Assembly (NCBI GenBank): GCA_031279155.1 | Contig: JAITJB010000162.1 | Span: forward strand, 1-6,403 | Length of the DNA: 6,403 bases | DNA from: Deltaproteobacteria bacterium | Lineage (GTDB): Bacteria > Desulfobacterota > Desulfarculia > Adiutricales > Adiutricaceae | Direction of reading: 5' to 3' | Shown: positions 1 to 5,674 of the stretch, piece after piece | Layout: the number at the start of each line of letters is the position of its first letter | Position numbering within the stretch: the stretch's first letter is position 1 | Made by a program: the position numbers and the translations under genes | Notes under the pieces: generated by a model | Databases searched by the model: none | What the model was told of the DNA's origin: nothing | Seen by the model: the letters and a program-made list of their open reading frames with translations, nothing else

Positions 1-1050
1 AAAGAGGGCTGATAGATGAATTTTACCCTCCGTTTTGCGGAAAAAAACCGTGACCAAACAGGGCGTATCAGATCCATGGGGATCGCGCAAATTGTCCCAA
101 AGGCTAATATAGGCGTGGCGGGAATCATTGGCCAAAGAGAGATCTTTAATGGCTTCCAAAAGTAAATCGCAATTAAAGTACTGCCTCATTCGATTGCCGT
201 AGGTGTAAGGCAAACCCCCATAAATTTCTTTATTTATGAGCTCGTTTTTATACTCCTCCAAGGCGCTCTCAGAGAGGTTTAAGAGCTTAAACTCCTCTGG
301 CTCAAGCTTTGAGGGCTCGTGAATGACCACTTTGAGATTTAATATTTCCAGCCGCTCTTTTAGGTTCCGAAATTTTACTCTTTTACCGAAGCGGGCGATG
401 GTTGATAAGAGCTCTTTCCAGGCTTCGGGGATAGTCTTGGCAATAATAGTCTGCCCAAATATATCCGAGGGATAAGTGTTGATCTCAGGCTTTGGTAGCT
501 CAATGGCTAGAGGTCTTTCGGCTATGGAAACTTTCGGCGAATAAGTTGATAAAAAGTTAGCAACATTTTCTTTGACTTTATCTAAAGGCACTTTGGACCA
601 ATCGTAGATCTTAGGAATCGCCTTAAAGTCATTTGGTTTTAATAAGCCATCCATAATGTAGTCTGAGCCGTCGCCGCGAATGATAATGGTTTCAAGCTCC
701 TCGCGGCGCCCGTCGCCGAAGATGAAAAATTGCTTTCGGCCAGTTAACTTTACCTTCCCGGCAAAGAAATTTTTTAAGTGCTCAGCTCCGCCGGAAAAAT
801 CCTTACCCATCAAAATCAAAGAATCGATCTGAGGGTTATGGTGGAGGTTACGGAGCATGATGCTTAAGCCGCCCCCGTAGAGACCGCCTATCAGGGCCAG
901 GGGGCTTTTGGGCGCAAGAAAATCTGGGCTAGTATCTCGTAGCGACTTTAGGACCATATCGACCGGAAGCCATAGGGTACAGATGGCCACGGCGCCGGCC
1001 TTATTTAAGACCCTAAGGTTTTTAGCCTCAATGGCCAGCTTAAGTTCCAT
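1..1050 (-). CDS. MtrA-like domain fused to thymidylate synthase-like domain (3' end outside window)
   Basis: The first 350 residues of a two-domain protein are visible; it continues past base 1. Residues about 20-130 resemble the MtrA family (methyltransferase subunit A, DUF4346-like): AICTLW at 22-27, then GGLYGGGLSIMLRNLHHNP at 55-73 and LILMGKD at 78-84. Residues about 200-350 resemble the thymidylate synthase/dCMP hydroxymethylase superfamily: EAWKELL (209-215), YGNRMRQ (284-290), SRHAYISLWD (310-319) and TPCLVTVFF (329-337). C331 aligns with the catalytic cysteine of the canonical PCH motif, here PCL. By family knowledge such enzymes methylate or hydroxymethylate dUMP or dCMP at C5. The ATG at 1050 is the only start, since TAA lies seven codons upstream, and AAGAGA precedes it. 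It is the last visible gene after dCMP deaminase, across a 212-bp repeat-filled gap. The exact substrate and methyl donor cannot be read from sequence. Confidence 0.8.
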   Translation of the reverse strand, partial: MELKLAIEAKNLRVLNKAGAVAICTLWLPVDMVLKSLRDTSPDFLAPKSPLALIGGLYGGGLSIMLRNLHHNPQIDSLILMGKDFSGGAEHLKNFFAGKVKLTGRKQFFIFGDGRREELETIIIRGDGSDYIMDGLLKPNDFKAIPKIYDWSKVPLDKVKENVANFLSTYSPKVSIAERPLAIELPKPEINTYPSDIFGQTIIAKTIPEAWKELLSTIARFGKRVKFRNLKERLEILNLKVVIHEPSKLEPEEFKLLNLSESALEEYKNELINKEIYGGLPYTYGNRMRQYFNCDLLLEAIKDLSLANDSRHAYISLWDNLRDPHGSDTPCLVTVFFRKTEGKIHLSALF

Positions 1051-1101
1051 GAAAAATCTCTTGTAAATTTACGATTATTGGCAAACCAGCGCCCAAGAAA
1101 C

Positions 1102-1191
1102 CCAAAGAGGGCAAAGAAGCCGAAGGAAACCAAAGAAGACAAAGATGACAAAGAAGCCAAAGAAGCCAAAGAAGCCCCAAGAAGACAAAGA
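1102..1191. repeat. Degenerate 9-bp tandem repeat (CAAAGAAGC-type)
   Basis: About ten imperfect copies of a 9-bp unit close to CAAAGAAGC or CAAAGACGA fill this part of the spacer between the dCMP deaminase and the thymidylate-synthase-like gene. The three copies at about 1149-1176 are nearly identical. Because the period is a multiple of three, the plus strand reads as a lysine/glutamate-rich open frame and the minus strand as a Phe/Gly/Leu-rich one; neither looks like a real protein. Confidence 0.8.
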
Positions 1192-1200
1192 ATAAGAGCT

Positions 1201-1290
1201 AACCTCAGGCCCAAAGCCTCGCCCCCCCCTCTCAACCTCAGGACCAAAGCTCCGTCCGCCCCTCAACCTGAGGCCAAAAGCCTCTCTGAG
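1201..1290. repeat. Three-copy ~32-bp imperfect repeat reaching into the dCMP deaminase gene
   Basis: Copies begin at 1201, 1234 and 1265. They share a core AACCTCAGGCCAAAGC with substitutions, followed by a C-rich or CT-rich tail. The spacings are 33 and 31 bp. The third copy lies inside the dCMP deaminase gene and supplies its last codons (SERLLASG), so the repeat covers the end of the coding sequence as well as the spacer. Confidence 0.75.
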
Positions 1291-1907
1291 GTGACGCCCA
1301 CTAAGGCCCCGGCGATCTTTGTGACCGAAGGGTCACTTAATGAGATCTGGCGATAGACCTCAAAGCTACTTTCGGCTTTCTCCTGCCACCTGCGATCGCG
1401 ATCGGAATCGACCGACTGATAGGAGAGCTCAAAGAAGACTTTACTAATTCCGGCTCCCTTAAGGCGCTCAATACAGCGTATACAAGGCGATAGCGTGGTA
1501 TAGACCGTAGAGCCTATTAGAAGATCTTGGAGGCCAAGCCGCTCGGCTAGCTTAATGGCGTTTTCTTCGGCATGTAAACTCTGACAGGCCTCTAACTTCA
1601 GACAATCAGGGACTTGAGCCGCCCGGCGGGCGCAGAAGATCCGGCCATCAAGGCTTCGGTCCGTACAGTGGGGTTCACCTGGCGGGGCGCCATTATAGCC
1701 AGTAACTAGTATCCGGTTGTCTTTGGTGATAACGCAGCCCACCGGTCTTGACGAGCAGGTTGAGCGGGTACTAACCACCTTGGCGATGGCCAAGAAGTAT
1801 TCGTCCCAATTGGGCCGACTTATCAGCCGTCCAGTTAGAAGATCGGGTAGCTTAAACCCGCTCTCATCAGACCCGCCTTTTGGACAGTCAGCGTTTTGGG
1901 GAGTCAT
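1263..1907 (-). CDS. Deoxycytidylate (dCMP) deaminase, ComEB family
   Basis: This 214-residue protein is a zinc-dependent cytidine/deoxycytidylate deaminase, expected in the cytoplasm to convert dCMP to dUMP. The core begins near residue 31 (RPNWDEYFLAIAKVVSTRSTC). The active site is clear: HAEENAI at 112-118 gives zinc ligand H112 and proton shuttle E114, and SPCIRC at 140-145 gives zinc ligands C142 and C145. YNGAPPG (71-77) followed by H80-C81 is typical of the dCMP rather than the free-cytidine branch. The first 30 residues are an unconserved-looking extension, and the last eight come from a DNA repeat. The ATG at 1907 starts two bases after the upstream gene's stop, with AGGG about seven bases before it, so translational coupling is likely. 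Its product dUMP would feed the thymidylate-synthase-like enzyme downstream. Confidence 0.93.
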   Translation of the reverse strand: MTPQNADCPKGGSDESGFKLPDLLTGRLISRPNWDEYFLAIAKVVSTRSTCSSRPVGCVITKDNRILVTGYNGAPPGEPHCTDRSLDGRIFCARRAAQVPDCLKLEACQSLHAEENAIKLAERLGLQDLLIGSTVYTTLSPCIRCIERLKGAGISKVFFELSYQSVDSDRDRRWQEKAESSFEVYRQISLSDPSVTKIAGALVGVTSERLLASG

Positions 1908-1909
1908 CC

Positions 1910-2536
1910 TCAGCCCTGGCCCCGGGGGCCGCCAACGTTAGTGAAAGCCGAATTAAAATCCCTATAGAGCCGTTTGTTGTCGCTTGTTCTGTGCCACTTT
2001 TTTATGACGTTCGCCGGCACGCTACCGCCTTCTAAGATGACCACGTGATCCCAAGGGTTGTGACCGGGGATGGGATAGGCGTAATAGGGGTATTGTTCGG
2101 GGAGATCTTCGGCCAAGACCACGACCGGCTTCTTCCATTCCAAACGACCGACAAAGAGGCGGTGCATGCCGTCGTTAATGACGTTAACCATCTCCCCGGT
2201 GGCCTCAGGAATGGATTCGATTATGGGGGGCAGTAAATCTATGGGTTCGCTTGAGGCGTCGGTCCAGATGGTTAGATATCCCTCGAGGGCCAGAGCGTCA
2301 TAACCTAGGCGGGCTAATTCCCAATTTAAGCACTGAATTTTTAATAAATTGTCCGTTAAAACGTAGCGCTGAGCTGGTCTAAACCGACTGAAGTCGCTCT
2401 GACCCAAGGTTAAAGTAGCTTTAGCGTAGGGTTTGGCTTCTCGGTCTTTGAGCATAACTACGTTTCTTAGGCGCTCCAAAAGCTCGGTTGCCGGATGGCT
2501 CTCAACGCGGGTTACAGTGAAAGGGGCAAAAGTCAT
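1910..2536 (-). CDS. ParB/sulfiredoxin-like-fold protein of unknown function (DGMHR motif)
   Basis: The protein has 208 residues. I do not recognise a named family, but the middle resembles a ParB-like (ParB/Srx) domain. IDLLPPIIESIP at 99-110 matches the strand and proline pair of that fold, and NVINDGMHRLFVGR at 118-131 carries the DGxHR motif that in ParB-like proteins binds nucleotide or phosphate. VVVLAED follows at 138-144. There is no helix-turn-helix or partition-type C-terminal dimer domain, so chromosome partition is unlikely. The C-terminal part is rich in aromatic and charged residues (YPYYAYPIPGHNPWDH at 149-164, then WHRTSDNKRLYRDFNSAF at 181-198). There is no signal peptide or membrane segment. 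GGAGA sits six bases before the ATG. It is the first gene of the operon and is followed after two bases by dCMP deaminase. A role in nucleotide metabolism is inferred from position only. Confidence 0.8.
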   Translation of the reverse strand: MTFAPFTVTRVESHPATELLERLRNVVMLKDREAKPYAKATLTLGQSDFSRFRPAQRYVLTDNLLKIQCLNWELARLGYDALALEGYLTIWTDASSEPIDLLPPIIESIPEATGEMVNVINDGMHRLFVGRLEWKKPVVVLAEDLPEQYPYYAYPIPGHNPWDHVVILEGGSVPANVIKKWHRTSDNKRLYRDFNSAFTNVGGPRGQG

Positions 2537-2643
2537 ATAGTCTCCGGGGTGTAGAGTGTTTTTCCTAGCTATCTGGGAAAAAAGGTAGCCAGGCGTTTAT
2601 ATTTCAACAAGATAATGGAAAAAATGCTTTCCCTTTTTTCCTG

Positions 2644-2672
2644 TATTATAACGCTTCTTAGTCTTTATGACC
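2644..2672 (-). promoter_or_regulatory. Candidate sigma70-type promoter for the nucleotide operon
   Basis: On the minus strand a perfect TATAAT (2649-2644) lies 17 bp from TGGTCA (2672-2667), which matches four of six bases of the -35 consensus. It is about 108 bp upstream of the ATG at 2536 and is the only strong -10 in the spacer facing that way, leaving an untranslated leader of about 100 bases. Confidence 0.5.
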
Positions 2673-2719
2673 AGATAGTCTTAGCCCCCAAAAACTAAAA
2701 GGCTAGATTCAAGTTGGGC

Positions 2720-2750
2720 TTGCCATAACCATCGGAGGCCGTGATATAAT
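2720..2750 (+). promoter_or_regulatory. Candidate extended -10 promoter for the aldo-keto reductase
   Basis: TGATATAAT at 2742-2750 is a perfect extended -10 element. TTGCCA at 2720-2725 is a possible -35, but the spacer is long at 19 bp; extended -10 promoters tolerate this. Transcription would start near 2757, which makes a translation start at 2750 impossible and supports the start at 2813. Confidence 0.6.
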
Positions 2751-2798
2751 TGGTCAGAAAGCAATTTTCCCCCTCAAAAATACTAGCCCATTTAGGCC

Positions 2799-2805
2799 GG
2801 AGAGG
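2799..2805 (+). promoter_or_regulatory. Ribosome binding site deciding the aldo-keto reductase start
   Basis: GGAGAGG stands seven bases before the TTG at 2813. The longer open frame from TTG 2750 has no such site and would begin inside the -10 element, so this site fixes the start at 2813. Confidence 0.7.
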
Positions 2806-2812
2806 TAAATAT

Positions 2813-3688
2813 TTGACTGACATCAATAGCAAAATACGCTTATACAACGGTCTAGCCATGCCCCGGTTGGGCTTAGGAACATGGGGTCTTTCTGGAAGAG
2901 ATCTGGAGTTAGCCGCTCAAACCGCCTTAGAGGTTGGTTACCGCCACTTCGATACCGCAGCTGCCTACGAAAACGAGACGACCTTAGGTCAGGCGCTTAA
3001 TTCATCTGGCCTTAAGCGGGAAGAGCTCTTTGTGGTCTCGAAAATTTGGAACTCCGATCAAGGGGAGGGTCTTACTGAGCGGGCTTACGACGACATCTTA
3101 AGCCGCTTGGGCTTAGATAAGCTTGATTTATGCCTCCTCCACTGGCCGGTAGCCTCAAAGACCCTTAAAGCCTGGGAGTGCTTATCCGATCTCTATGCCA
3201 AGGGCCGGGTCAGCGCCGTGGGCGTGGCTAATTTTGATCTAGCGCAGCTTAAGTGGCTGTTAGCTTCCTCAGAACTTAAGCCCATGGTCAACCAAATCGA
3301 ACTCCACCCCTATAGGTCTCAAACGGAACTAACCGATTTTTGCCGCGAAAAAGGCGTCGTTGTCTCGGCTTATTGCCCGCTGGCCCGGGGTAAGATTAAG
3401 AAAAATCAATTCCTCCAAAAGATCGCCCGCCGCCACGAAAAGACCGTGGCCCAGGTAGTCTTAAGATGGCACTTCCAAAATGGCCTGGCCTTTATCCCCA
3501 AGTCAGCCCAGCCCGATAGAATCAGACAAAACGCCGATATCTACGATTTCTGCCTGACGCCTGAGGAAATGGCCGGCTTAGGCAAGCAAAACCAAGACCG
3601 AAGCGTCCTTAAGCCAAAGTTTAAATTTGACTCTGACGGCTTTATCATCGAGGAGAACCAAGAAAATCAAGAAAACCAAGGTAACTAA
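2813..3688 (+). CDS. Aldo-keto reductase (NADPH-dependent, AKR5-like)
   Basis: The protein has 291 residues from the TTG start and fits a single-domain cytoplasmic oxidoreductase that reduces carbonyls with NAD(P)H. It opens with RLYNGLAMPRLGLGTWG, the usual first strand of the family. The catalytic tetrad is complete: D47 and Y52 in HFDTAAAYENE, K77 in VVSKIWN, and H110 in LLHWP. GVANF (137-141), NQIELHP (160-166) and IPKSAQPDRIRQN (228-240) are the usual cofactor-binding and core motifs. Length and motif spacing match 2,5-diketogluconate- or methylglyoxal-reductase-like members, but the substrate cannot be named. The last residues (ENQENQENQGN) come from a 9-bp DNA repeat that continues past the stop, so the tail is probably non-functional. 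It is transcribed alone, divergent from the nucleotide operon. Confidence 0.93.
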   Translation: MTDINSKIRLYNGLAMPRLGLGTWGLSGRDLELAAQTALEVGYRHFDTAAAYENETTLGQALNSSGLKREELFVVSKIWNSDQGEGLTERAYDDILSRLGLDKLDLCLLHWPVASKTLKAWECLSDLYAKGRVSAVGVANFDLAQLKWLLASSELKPMVNQIELHPYRSQTELTDFCREKGVVVSAYCPLARGKIKKNQFLQKIARRHEKTVAQVVLRWHFQNGLAFIPKSAQPDRIRQNADIYDFCLTPEEMAGLGKQNQDRSVLKPKFKFDSDGFIIEENQENQENQGN

Positions 3689-3699
3689 GAAAACCAAGA
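3655..3699. repeat. Five 9-bp tandem repeats across the aldo-keto reductase stop codon
   Basis: Five imperfect 9-bp units (GAACCAAGA, AAATCAAGA, AAACCAAGG, TAACTAAGA, AAACCAAGA) run from the last codons of the reductase through its TAA stop into the spacer. The in-frame copies encode the E-N-Q repeats at the C-terminus. Confidence 0.8.
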
Positions 3700-3724
3700 A
3701 AAATTAATCTGGCTAGTCTAATCT

Positions 3725-3766
3725 AACTACTCTAGCCAATCTAACTAGCCCAACTACTCTAGCCAA
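3725..3766. repeat. 27-bp-period direct repeat at the ABC ATPase 3' end
   Basis: AACTACTCTAGCCAA occurs exactly at 3725-3739 and again at 3752-3766, with related sequence between. The second copy provides the ABC gene's stop and final codons (AWLE). TGGCTAG at 3710-3716 is complementary to the CTAGCCA of either copy, so a modest hairpin is possible between the two convergent genes. There is no T-run to make it a classical terminator. Confidence 0.65.
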
Positions 3767-4539
3767 GCCAAATAGCGGCCCTGAGAGGTCCTCTCAAGCT
3801 TAAGAGGCAGATCGAAAACCAGGCTTAAATTGCCCTCCGTCAGAGTCAAATCTAAGGCCCCGCTATTTACGACCCGCCCTTTTTTGATGAGACAAGCGTC
3901 GGTAATAAACGATCCGATCTCGGTAATGTTGTGGGTCGTTAAGATGATGGTCGTGGCCTTAGAGCGTTCGGCAACCTTGGTTACCAAGTTTAAGAAGAGC
4001 TCGCGGCCCCCCATATCGAGGTTACTCATGGGCTCGTCTAATATTAAAAGCGAGGGCTCAGCTAAGGCCGCCCTAGCCAAAAGGGCTCTTTGGCGCTCGC
4101 CAGACGATAGGTGAGCGAAGGGTCTGGCTAGTAATTCAATCAACCCAAATTCTTTAGCCAAGTCTTCGGCCTTCTGCCTCTGCTCTGGCTCAGGCTCGCT
4201 ATAGAGCCCTAAGGTGGCTTTGGGCCCGGATAAAATGACCTCAAAGACCGTACTATAGCCGGGCGTCACATCGGCTAAAGCCTGAGAAACCCACCCAATC
4301 CGCTTCCTAAGCTCCCTTAAGTCCACCTCGCCCAAGCGGTGTCCCAAAACCGAAACATGGCCGTCAGTCGGCCAAATGTAGCCGTTTATCATCCTCAGGA
4401 TAAGGGTTTTACCGGCGCCGTTGGGGCCCAAAAGGGCCCAATGCTGCCCTGGCTTTATGGTCCAATTGACTCCCGACAAAAGGTTTAACCCATCGCGGCG
4501 AAAAAAAACCTCACTTAGCTCAACAACACTTTTTGTCAA
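3754..4539 (-). CDS. Soluble ABC transporter ATPase, YlmA/ModF- or iron-complex-importer-like
   Basis: The protein has 261 residues and is an ATP-binding cassette subunit. Visible motifs are Walker A GPNGAGKT (38-45), Q-loop Q86 in GWVSQAL, signature LSSGERQR (144-151), Walker B LLILDEP (164-170), D-loop SNLD, and switch histidine H203 in TTHN. The last 45 residues (after IKKGRVVNSG) match the short tail of ATPases working with metal-complex importers or of the stand-alone YlmA group. There is no permease or binding-protein gene nearby, so its partner or non-transport role is unknown. I chose TTG 4539 because AAAGAGG lies five bases before it; the longer frame from TTG 4569 lacks such a site and would abut the likely -10 element. 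It converges on the aldo-keto reductase. Confidence 0.92.
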   Translation of the reverse strand: MTKSVVELSEVFFRRDGLNLLSGVNWTIKPGQHWALLGPNGAGKTLILRMINGYIWPTDGHVSVLGHRLGEVDLRELRKRIGWVSQALADVTPGYSTVFEVILSGPKATLGLYSEPEPEQRQKAEDLAKEFGLIELLARPFAHLSSGERQRALLARAALAEPSLLILDEPMSNLDMGGRELFLNLVTKVAERSKATTIILTTHNITEIGSFITDACLIKKGRVVNSGALDLTLTEGNLSLVFDLPLKLERTSQGRYLAWLE

Positions 4540-4569
4540 AATAACCTCTTTTATCGATAATTTAAACAA

Positions 4570-4598
4570 ATATTAGACAGTAAAATAATGGTAATCAA
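4570..4598 (-). promoter_or_regulatory. Candidate promoter for the ABC ATPase
   Basis: On the minus strand TTGATT (4598-4593) and TAATAT (4575-4570) are 17 bp apart, each matching four of six consensus bases. The expected transcription start near 4563 is about 24 bases before the TTG at 4539, consistent with that start choice. Confidence 0.4.
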
Positions 4599-4612
4599 CA
4601 CAAGAATTTGAC

Positions 4613-4647
4613 TTGACATCAATAATCCTTGGAAATGGCTATATAAT
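4613..4647 (+). promoter_or_regulatory. Possible rightward promoter with over-long spacer
   Basis: A perfect TTGACA (4613-4618) and a perfect TATAAT (4642-4647) face right, but they are 23 bp apart, well beyond the usual 16-18. Two AATTAATT words (4645-4652 and 4663-4670, 18 bp apart) flank the expected start and could be an operator. A long spacer plus a nearby repeat can mark an activator-dependent promoter, but chance in this AT-rich patch is possible. The next rightward gene is argA, about 550 bases away. Confidence 0.35.
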
Positions 4648-4719
4648 TAATTAGTATTAAAAAATTAATTGTGGTTAACATAAAGGGTTTACTCAATGTC
4701 TCAGGTCTCCTATCCTGGT

Positions 4720-4751
4720 TAGGAATTGGCCCGTGTAGGAATTGGCACGGG
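4720..4751. repeat. Two-copy 16-bp tandem repeat
   Basis: TAGGAATTGGCCCGTG (4720-4735) is followed directly by TAGGAATTGGCACGGG (4736-4751), differing at two positions. Confidence 0.85.
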
Positions 4752-4755
4752 AAAC

Positions 4756-4785
4756 AGGCACAGAAAATCAAGGCACAGAAAATCA
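4756..4785. repeat. Two-copy perfect 15-bp tandem repeat
   Basis: AGGCACAGAAAATCA occurs at 4756-4770 and again, identical, at 4771-4785. Perfect identity suggests recent duplication. Confidence 0.9.
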
Positions 4786-4804
4786 GGTTAGATTTTTGGC
4801 GGCG

Positions 4805-4835
4805 AACCTAATTTGTCGCCGCGACAAATTAGGTT
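4805..4835. repeat. Perfect 31-bp palindrome with alternative hairpin
   Basis: AACCTAATTTGTCGC (4805-4819) and its exact reverse complement GCGACAAATTAGGTT (4821-4835) flank one central C. As RNA it gives a stem of about 14 bp with a CCG loop. GCGGCGA at 4799-4805 can instead pair with TCGCCGC at 4816-4822, so two mutually exclusive structures are possible. No T-run follows on either strand, which argues against a simple intrinsic terminator. A protein-binding operator, an RNA switch element or a small dispersed palindromic repeat all fit. Confidence 0.85.
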
Positions 4836-4931
4836 AAAGATTAGCCAAGCACTAAAATGCCAAACGCTCAACATCATAACACCAAAATCCGAAAACTGAA
4901 CATAACCCTTAGCACACAAGACTAGATTTCC

Positions 4932-4987
4932 AAGACCAGACAACCAAGACCAGACAACTAAGACCAGACAACTAAGACCAGGCGCCC
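4932..4987. repeat. Four-copy 14-bp tandem repeat
   Basis: AAGACCAGACAACC/T is repeated at 4932, 4946 and 4960 with one differing base; a fourth copy at 4974-4987 has diverged in its second half. The period is not a multiple of three, so a minus-strand frame through it gives a non-repeating hydrophobic peptide (the SCLVLVVWSWLSGLGNL stretch). Confidence 0.9.
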
Positions 4988-5198
4988 AAGCCCGCGATAC
5001 GCCTAAGACCGACCACACCTAAGCTTAAGCAGCTTTGGGTTAATTAACATTTCCTAGGGGGCCAAATTTCCCGAGCTTAGGTCTTTTATTTCCACGCTGA
5101 TTATTTTAAACTGGCTACCTATCGCCCTGGGGGGCTTAGGGCCCTGTTGGGTTATTGTCCTTTGGCTTTTTTTTTCGTCTCAAACGGGGTATTTCCCT

Positions 5199-5672
5199 AT
5201 GACCATAACGGTCCGCAAGGCCGACGTTAACGACGTTCCGGCCATTTACGATCTCTTAAAACGCCTCTCAGCCCAAGAGTTACTACTGCCGCGCAGTTAC
5301 GTTAACCTCTACGAGATGCTTCAAACTCTCCATGTGGCCCAAGACTCTCAATTACAAGGTCGCTTAGCCGGGGTGGGGGCCTTACAGGTGGCCTGGGAGG
5401 ACCTTGCCGAAGTGCGCTCCTTAGCCGTGCCTGAGGAACTTAGGGGCCGAGGAATCGGTAAATTATTAACCGAAGCTATCGAGAGGGAAGCCTTAACCAT
5501 CAAGGTTAAGAAGATGTTTGTCTTAACGTATGTCCCGGACTTCTTTATTAAGCTCGGTTATCACATCGTAAGCTTAGATAGCCTACCCCAAAAAATTTGG
5601 GCCGTGTGCTTTAACTGCGTCCACTATCCCAACTGTAAAGAGATTGCCTTAGTTAAAGATCTAGGAATTTAA
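5199..5672 (+). CDS. argA: Short ArgA-type N-acetyltransferase (probable N-acetylglutamate synthase)
   Basis: The protein has 157 residues, a single GNAT domain. The acetyl-CoA site is plain: VRSLAVPEELRGRGIGKLL at 72-90, with the R/Q-x-x-G-x-G/A loop as RGRGIG. The C-terminal part, FFIKLGYHIVSLDSLPQKIW (115-134) followed by C137, C140 and C146 and then EIALVKDL, matches the short stand-alone ArgA group that acetylates glutamate in the first step of arginine synthesis in many deltaproteobacteria and actinobacteria. The family lacks the amino-acid-kinase domain of the E. coli enzyme. The ATG at 5199 has a weak GGGG ten bases upstream and no better in-frame start. No other arginine gene is in the window. 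It ends two bases from the convergent scpB. Another amino-acid acetyltransferase is the main alternative. Confidence 0.83.
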   Translation: MTITVRKADVNDVPAIYDLLKRLSAQELLLPRSYVNLYEMLQTLHVAQDSQLQGRLAGVGALQVAWEDLAEVRSLAVPEELRGRGIGKLLTEAIEREALTIKVKKMFVLTYVPDFFIKLGYHIVSLDSLPQKIWAVCFNCVHYPNCKEIALVKDLGI

Positions 5673-5674
5673 GA

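Larger units (their letters stand above)
4653..5198. other. Long spacer without a credible gene
   Basis: This stretch holds tandem repeats, one perfect palindrome, and a frame of eight codons at 4696-4722 (MSQVSYPG) with AAAGGG before it, which might be a leader peptide or chance. The 76-codon minus-strand frame at 5018-4788 begins with GTG and is largely built from the 14-bp repeat, so I do not call it. A T9 run at 5168-5176 lacks a convincing hairpin before it. From 5053 to 5198 the argA frame is open and would encode a hydrophobic stretch, but it has no ATG, GTG or TTG. The region could be an untranslated leader or could carry an unannotated RNA. Confidence 0.6.

Noticed and set aside
1005..1266. 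Two minus-strand frames (1247-1005 and 1266-1075) rich in Leu, Ser, Phe and Gly
   Set aside because: Both are translations of the spacer repeats in other frames; one overlaps the thymidylate-synthase-like gene start and neither has family motifs.
1078..1356. Plus-strand lysine/glutamate-rich frame of 92 codons
   Set aside because: It is made of the 9-bp and 32-bp DNA repeats, starts at TTG without a ribosome binding site and overlaps the end of the dCMP deaminase gene on the other strand.
2575..2640. Inverted repeat of GGGAAAAAGG and CCCTTTTTTCC upstream of the nucleotide operon
   Set aside because: The arms are not true reverse complements (the G and C blocks are on the wrong ends), so pairing is only between the A and T runs.
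2750..2812. Longer aldo-keto reductase start at TTG 2750
   Set aside because: The codon overlaps the last base of a perfect -10 element, has no ribosome binding site, and would add 21 residues before the conserved first strand.
4700..4990. CRISPR array, because of successive short repeats
   Set aside because: The repeats are directly tandem, 14-16 bp, of three unrelated types and without spacers of uniform length; there are no cas genes nearby.
4788..5018. Minus-strand 76-codon hydrophobic frame starting at GTG
   Set aside because: Much of it comes from the 14-bp tandem repeat and the palindrome, with no clear ribosome binding site; the hydrophobicity follows from the repeat composition.
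5123..5177. Intrinsic terminator ending in T9 before argA
   Set aside because: GCCCT and AGGGC can pair, but that stem lies about 25 bases before the T-run, and no stable stem directly abuts the run.
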